From positions 2,046,001-2,110,000 of the forward strand of contig CBDCSD010000001.1 of NCBI GenBank assembly GCA_965221345.1: a DNA stretch of 64,000 nucleotides, in the 5' to 3' direction. The translations under genes were made by a program, and so were the position numbers. Of this stretch, positions 61,450-64,000 are shown in pieces. The stretch's first letter is position 1. Every line of letters begins with the position of its first letter. The DNA comes from Bin5 sp965221345 (GTDB lineage Bacteria > Chloroflexota > Anaerolineae > Caldilineales > Caldilineaceae). The notes below the pieces were generated by a model, which was not told the DNA's origin, did no database searches, and was given only the letters and a program-made list of their open reading frames with translations.

Positions 61450-62472
61450 CTACCTATCTCGCCAGTGAATTTCCAACCTGTGCAAATTGCGCCACCGCCA
61501 GAGCAAGCCAAACGGATAGCCTGCCATTTTCGCCGCATCGCCCACCAGTCGAATCACCGGCACCAGTAGGCCGGACTGCAGTCGCTCTTCGAAGGGCATC
61601 CCTCTACCCAACAGCCGCAGGCGCCGCCAAGGACGTGCGCAATTGACGATTCCCCCTACGAGCAGTCCAAGCCAGCCCAACCACCGCGCCTCCTGCCCCC
61701 ACAGCGCGTGGCCCAACAGTGCAGGAATCAGCAGCAGATAGGTGGCGTAGCGGATGGCGTGCCGTTGGCGCCACAGGTCCGCCTTGCCATCACCTCTTGC
61801 ATATCGGAAATACTGCTGCCCAAAAGATTTCAAGTTTGTACGGGGGCGAAAGAAAACTACAGCCTGCGGCGCCCAAGCGAAAGCGGACTCCTCCTCTTCC
61901 GCCGCCGCCTTGAGCCGCAAATCAAAGACCAGGTCTTCGCTGTAGTCGAGCCATTCCGGATACCCGCCAACCTGTTGCCATAGCTCCTTGAAAAAGGCCA
62001 TCGACCGGCTGCTGGGCAGGAACCGGGCCGGGGCTATCTCCTCCGCCAATGGCAGAACCGTCGCCCCCATCGCCAGCTGAAACGGTCCTGAAACGTCCGG
62101 CACAAAGAATCCGGCCACCGCGCCTACCCTGCTCTCCTTTGATCCTTCGCCGGCCTCAAGCGGCGCTACCAGCCGTTCCAACCAATGTGTGTCCAGCCGC
62201 ACGCCGGCGTCGGTGGTCGCTATTATCGGTCCGGCTGCCTGTGCAATGGCTCTGTTGCGCCCCTGGCTGATGTTCGCGCCCGCCTCGCAAAGAATCTGCA
62301 ACCCCGGTAACCTGCCACAGTACTCCTGCAGGACGGCAACCGTATCGTCTCGGCTACCGCCATCGCAAATGATTGTCTCGTCAGGCTGGCGGGTCTGATT
62401 CAAAAGCGAATCCATCAACGGACGGATGCTATTCCCTTCATTATAGACTGTGGCTACGACCGTTACGCGCAT
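61450..62472 (-). CDS. GT2 family glycosyltransferase
   Basis: This 340-aa GT-A enzyme transfers sugar from a nucleotide donor. It starts VTVVATVYNEGNSIRPLMD and has ETIICDGGSRDDTVAVLQ and the metal-binding region TTDAGVRLDTHWLERLV, which replaces the usual DxD. The acceptor motif is EDLVFDLRLKAA. Two hydrophobic segments near the end (YLLLIPALLGHALW and LGWLGLLVGGIVNCARP) anchor it to the membrane. ATG 62472 begins the conserved core; ATG 62502 would add ten residues. It lies on the same strand as hpf, from which it is separated by a strong terminator. Confidence 0.88.
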   Translation of the reverse strand: MRVTVVATVYNEGNSIRPLMDSLLNQTRQPDETIICDGGSRDDTVAVLQEYCGRLPGLQILCEAGANISQGRNRAIAQAAGPIIATTDAGVRLDTHWLERLVAPLEAGEGSKESRVGAVAGFFVPDVSGPFQLAMGATVLPLAEEIAPARFLPSSRSMAFFKELWQQVGGYPEWLDYSEDLVFDLRLKAAAEEEESAFAWAPQAVVFFRPRTNLKSFGQQYFRYARGDGKADLWRQRHAIRYATYLLLIPALLGHALWGQEARWLGWLGLLVGGIVNCARPWRRLRLLGRGMPFEERLQSGLLVPVIRLVGDAAKMAGYPFGLLWRWRNLHRLEIHWRDR

Positions 62473-62529
62473 CAGATCGAATTCGTCCACCTGTAAACGC
62501 ATGCGTTACAACCACAGAGCACCGCAACG

Positions 62530-62563
62530 AAAAAGGCGCGCCAGGCAGTGGCGCGCGCCTTTA
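62530..62563 (-). terminator. Rho-independent terminator of hpf
   Basis: On the minus strand AAAGGCGCGC-G-CCA and TGGCGCGCCTTTTT form a long GC-rich stem with a short loop and a run of five T. It lies about 180 bases after the hpf stop and ends that transcript before the GT2 gene. The gap 62573-62740 shows nothing else. Confidence 0.88.
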
Positions 62564-62740
62564 GACTCGCAAATGGTGAACCGGAACGGCCCATTCTATG
62601 CTCGACACCTACGTCTATTGTGCCCAATACCCTGCTGCCGGCCAAGCTTGGCCTTACTTCACAGGGGCCGGATTGACTGCGTCGAACCTGCACTGCAGCC
62701 GGCCGGCTCTTCATCGTCCTTGCCGCCATGGCGCGCAGTA

Positions 62741-63292
62741 TCAGTTGAAACGGGGCTGGAGAAGCCCGTAATTGCCGTCGCGGCGACCATACACGATATT
62801 CAAGGAACTCGTGTCGACATTGTAAAAGACGAAAAAGTCGTGGCCTAGCAACTCCATCTGTTCAACCGCCTCCTCCGGGATCATCGGCTCGGCGACAAAC
62901 TGCTTCGTGCGTACAATATGCACCGACTCGTCTGGCAACTGTGTGGCCGATAGCTCGACTGCCGCCGCCGCCGCCGCCGCATCTCGTCTCTTGCTCTTGA
63001 CCCGCCGCCCCTTTAAGCGTTCTATCTGGCGATACATTTTGTCGACAATGGCATCGACCGAGGCGAACAAATCCTCGCTCGACTCCTCCGCACGCAATAT
63101 CCGGCCGCTCGTCCAAATGGTCAACTGCGCCGTGTATCGGTCTGAGGAGGCCCGAGTTTCGCTACGGACCAGTTCTGCCCTCGCCTCTCGAATCTGGGGT
63201 AGAAACTTGTCCAGCCTGCCGACCTTCTTCTCGACATACTCTTGAATTCTGTCAGAAACTGCGACATTCCTTCCGTGGACCGTCAGGTTCAT
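62741..63292 (-). CDS. hpf: Ribosome hibernation promoting factor, long form
   Basis: Long-form HPF pairs 70S ribosomes into inactive 100S dimers in resting cells. The 183-aa protein has the N-terminal ribosome-binding domain (MNLTVHGRNVAVSDRIQEY, AQLTIWTSGRILRAEESSED) and the C-terminal dimerisation domain (IVRTKQFVAEPMIPEEAVEQ, GHDFFVFYNVDTSSLNIVY, RDGNYGLLQP). The middle linker is unusually Ala-rich. ATG 63292, with GGGAGG seven bases before it, is preferred over ATG 63310. It follows comF on the same strand after a gap of about 120 bases and ends in a strong terminator. Confidence 0.95.
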   Translation of the reverse strand: MNLTVHGRNVAVSDRIQEYVEKKVGRLDKFLPQIREARAELVRSETRASSDRYTAQLTIWTSGRILRAEESSEDLFASVDAIVDKMYRQIERLKGRRVKSKRRDAAAAAAAVELSATQLPDESVHIVRTKQFVAEPMIPEEAVEQMELLGHDFFVFYNVDTSSLNIVYGRRDGNYGLLQPRFN

Positions 63293-63414
63293 GCTATTTC
63301 CTCCCTTCAATCTGACTTCGCATCAACTGTGAATTTATGGTTGGTGATGGGAACGCGGCTGATCCCCGACAATGATTAAGGGGTTGGCGCCACACCTGCC
63401 TCGATCTGTGCATT

Positions 63415-64000
63415 TTATGCCCGGTTCGGCCTCGCCAATGCAAGCCCAAACACTGCGCCCGCCCCAGCCTCGCGCAAGGCCGCAGCGCATTCACGCATAG
63501 TCGCGCCCGTAGTAATAACGTCGTCGACCAGCAACAACGACTTGCCATTCACTAGCTCGGGATTCGCTCTGAATTTGCCTACTACGTTAACTGCGCGTTC
63601 CTCTCGTGACAGACCTACCTGGGAACGGGTAGCCTGGTCGCGCACAATAGCATTGTCCAAAACGGGTGTATCGGCATCCACTGCGAAGCCGGCCGCTAAC
63701 AGCCCGGCCTGATTGAAGCCTCTTTCGCGCAGCCGATCCTTGTGCAAAGGTACCGGCACAATTCCGTCCACGCCACCCAGGATGCCAAGCCAGGGTGCTT
63801 CCATAGTCACTGCGTGAAGATAGCGGGACAGACTTGGCGCCAGCTCCACCCGCCCCTCGTATTTGAGAGCGTGGATTGCCTGCTGCAGAGGGCCCGTGTG
63901 CAACGCCGCTACGCTGACCAGCCCCATGGGATCCTGGCAGCGTGGGCACGGCGACCCTAGCCCTGCCTGATCTCCGGTTAGCTCGCAACCGCAAAGGAGG
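63415..64000 (-). CDS. comF: ComF family protein (5' end cut by the window)
   Basis: ComF proteins carry a phosphoribosyltransferase domain and take part in DNA uptake or recombination in competent cells. The visible 195 codons include the end of the N-terminal zinc finger (CGCELTGDQ, then SPCPRCQDP), the helix AIHALKYEGRVELAP, DGIVPVPLHKDRLRERGFNQ, and the PRPP loop LLLVDDVITTGATMREC. The frame is open to position 64000, so the start lies beyond the window and the ATG at 63927 is internal. Its order before hpf on the same strand is common in several phyla. Confidence 0.92.
   Translation of the reverse strand, partial: LLCGCELTGDQAGLGSPCPRCQDPMGLVSVAALHTGPLQQAIHALKYEGRVELAPSLSRYLHAVTMEAPWLGILGGVDGIVPVPLHKDRLRERGFNQAGLLAAGFAVDADTPVLDNAIVRDQATRSQVGLSREERAVNVVGKFRANPELVNGKSLLLVDDVITTGATMRECAAALREAGAGAVFGLALARPNRA

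Overview
The window is about 64 kb of continuous, gene-dense bacterial chromosome, moderately GC-rich, with short gaps, many overlapping start and stop codons and frequent GTG/TTG starts. I see no rRNA, tRNA, CRISPR array, insertion sequence or prophage. The gene set suggests a member of the Chloroflexota, perhaps Caldilineales/Anaerolineae. It includes a bacterial Elp3, a DUF2203 protein, a receiver-DUF309 fusion, a divergent PAP2 protein, lipoproteins paired with a MacAB/YknXYZ-like exporter, several sulfatases and a long-loop PstA. This assignment is inference, because no marker such as 16S rRNA is present.

Layout. 0.1-5 kb (+): moaA, an A-type Fe-S carrier, a DUF2203 protein, a rhodanese, and a tight trio of B12-binding radical SAM enzyme, 68-aa protein and small winged-helix-like protein. 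5-8.2 kb: receiver-like/DUF309 fusion, xseB, divergent PAP2 protein, M20 dipeptidase. 8.5-17.1 kb (+): PchB-like chorismate mutase, GT4 glycosyltransferase, HD hydrolase, then a probable carbohydrate block (UxaA-type dehydratase with an extra module, sulfatase, SIS protein) and a MetE-like methyltransferase. rplS follows with its own promoter, a candidate structured leader and a bidirectional terminator. 23.7-17.8 kb (-): DinB protein, PcaF-like thiolase, fused CoA-transferase, lipoprotein intradiol dioxygenase, PPOX protein and a second sulfatase.

24.1-31.9 kb (+): a two-component system followed by a Gly/Gln-rich lipoprotein, an adaptor/ATPase/permease exporter, a helix-hairpin-helix lipoprotein and a small membrane protein. 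This looks like an envelope-stress or export module. The promoters of the regulator and of the lipoprotein gene share a similar element. 32-40 kb: membrane-anchored ADP-ribosylglycohydrolase, two polytopic glycosyltransferases, S9 peptidase, MFS transporter. 40-46 kb: BtrH-like protein, PPOX protein, galactokinase, methyltransferase and, divergently, elp3.

57-47.6 kb (-): a complete phosphate-starvation locus, phoP-phoR, an unknown 114-aa gene, then pstS-pstC-pstA-pstB-arsC-phoU. Two clusters of 11-bp-spaced TTAA-containing repeats, resembling PhoP boxes, lie upstream of pstS and of the unknown gene. 58.8-64 kb (-): M14 and M20 peptidases, a membrane protein, a YacP-like NYN nuclease, a GT2 glycosyltransferase, the long-form ribosome hibernation factor hpf, and comF, which runs off the window end.
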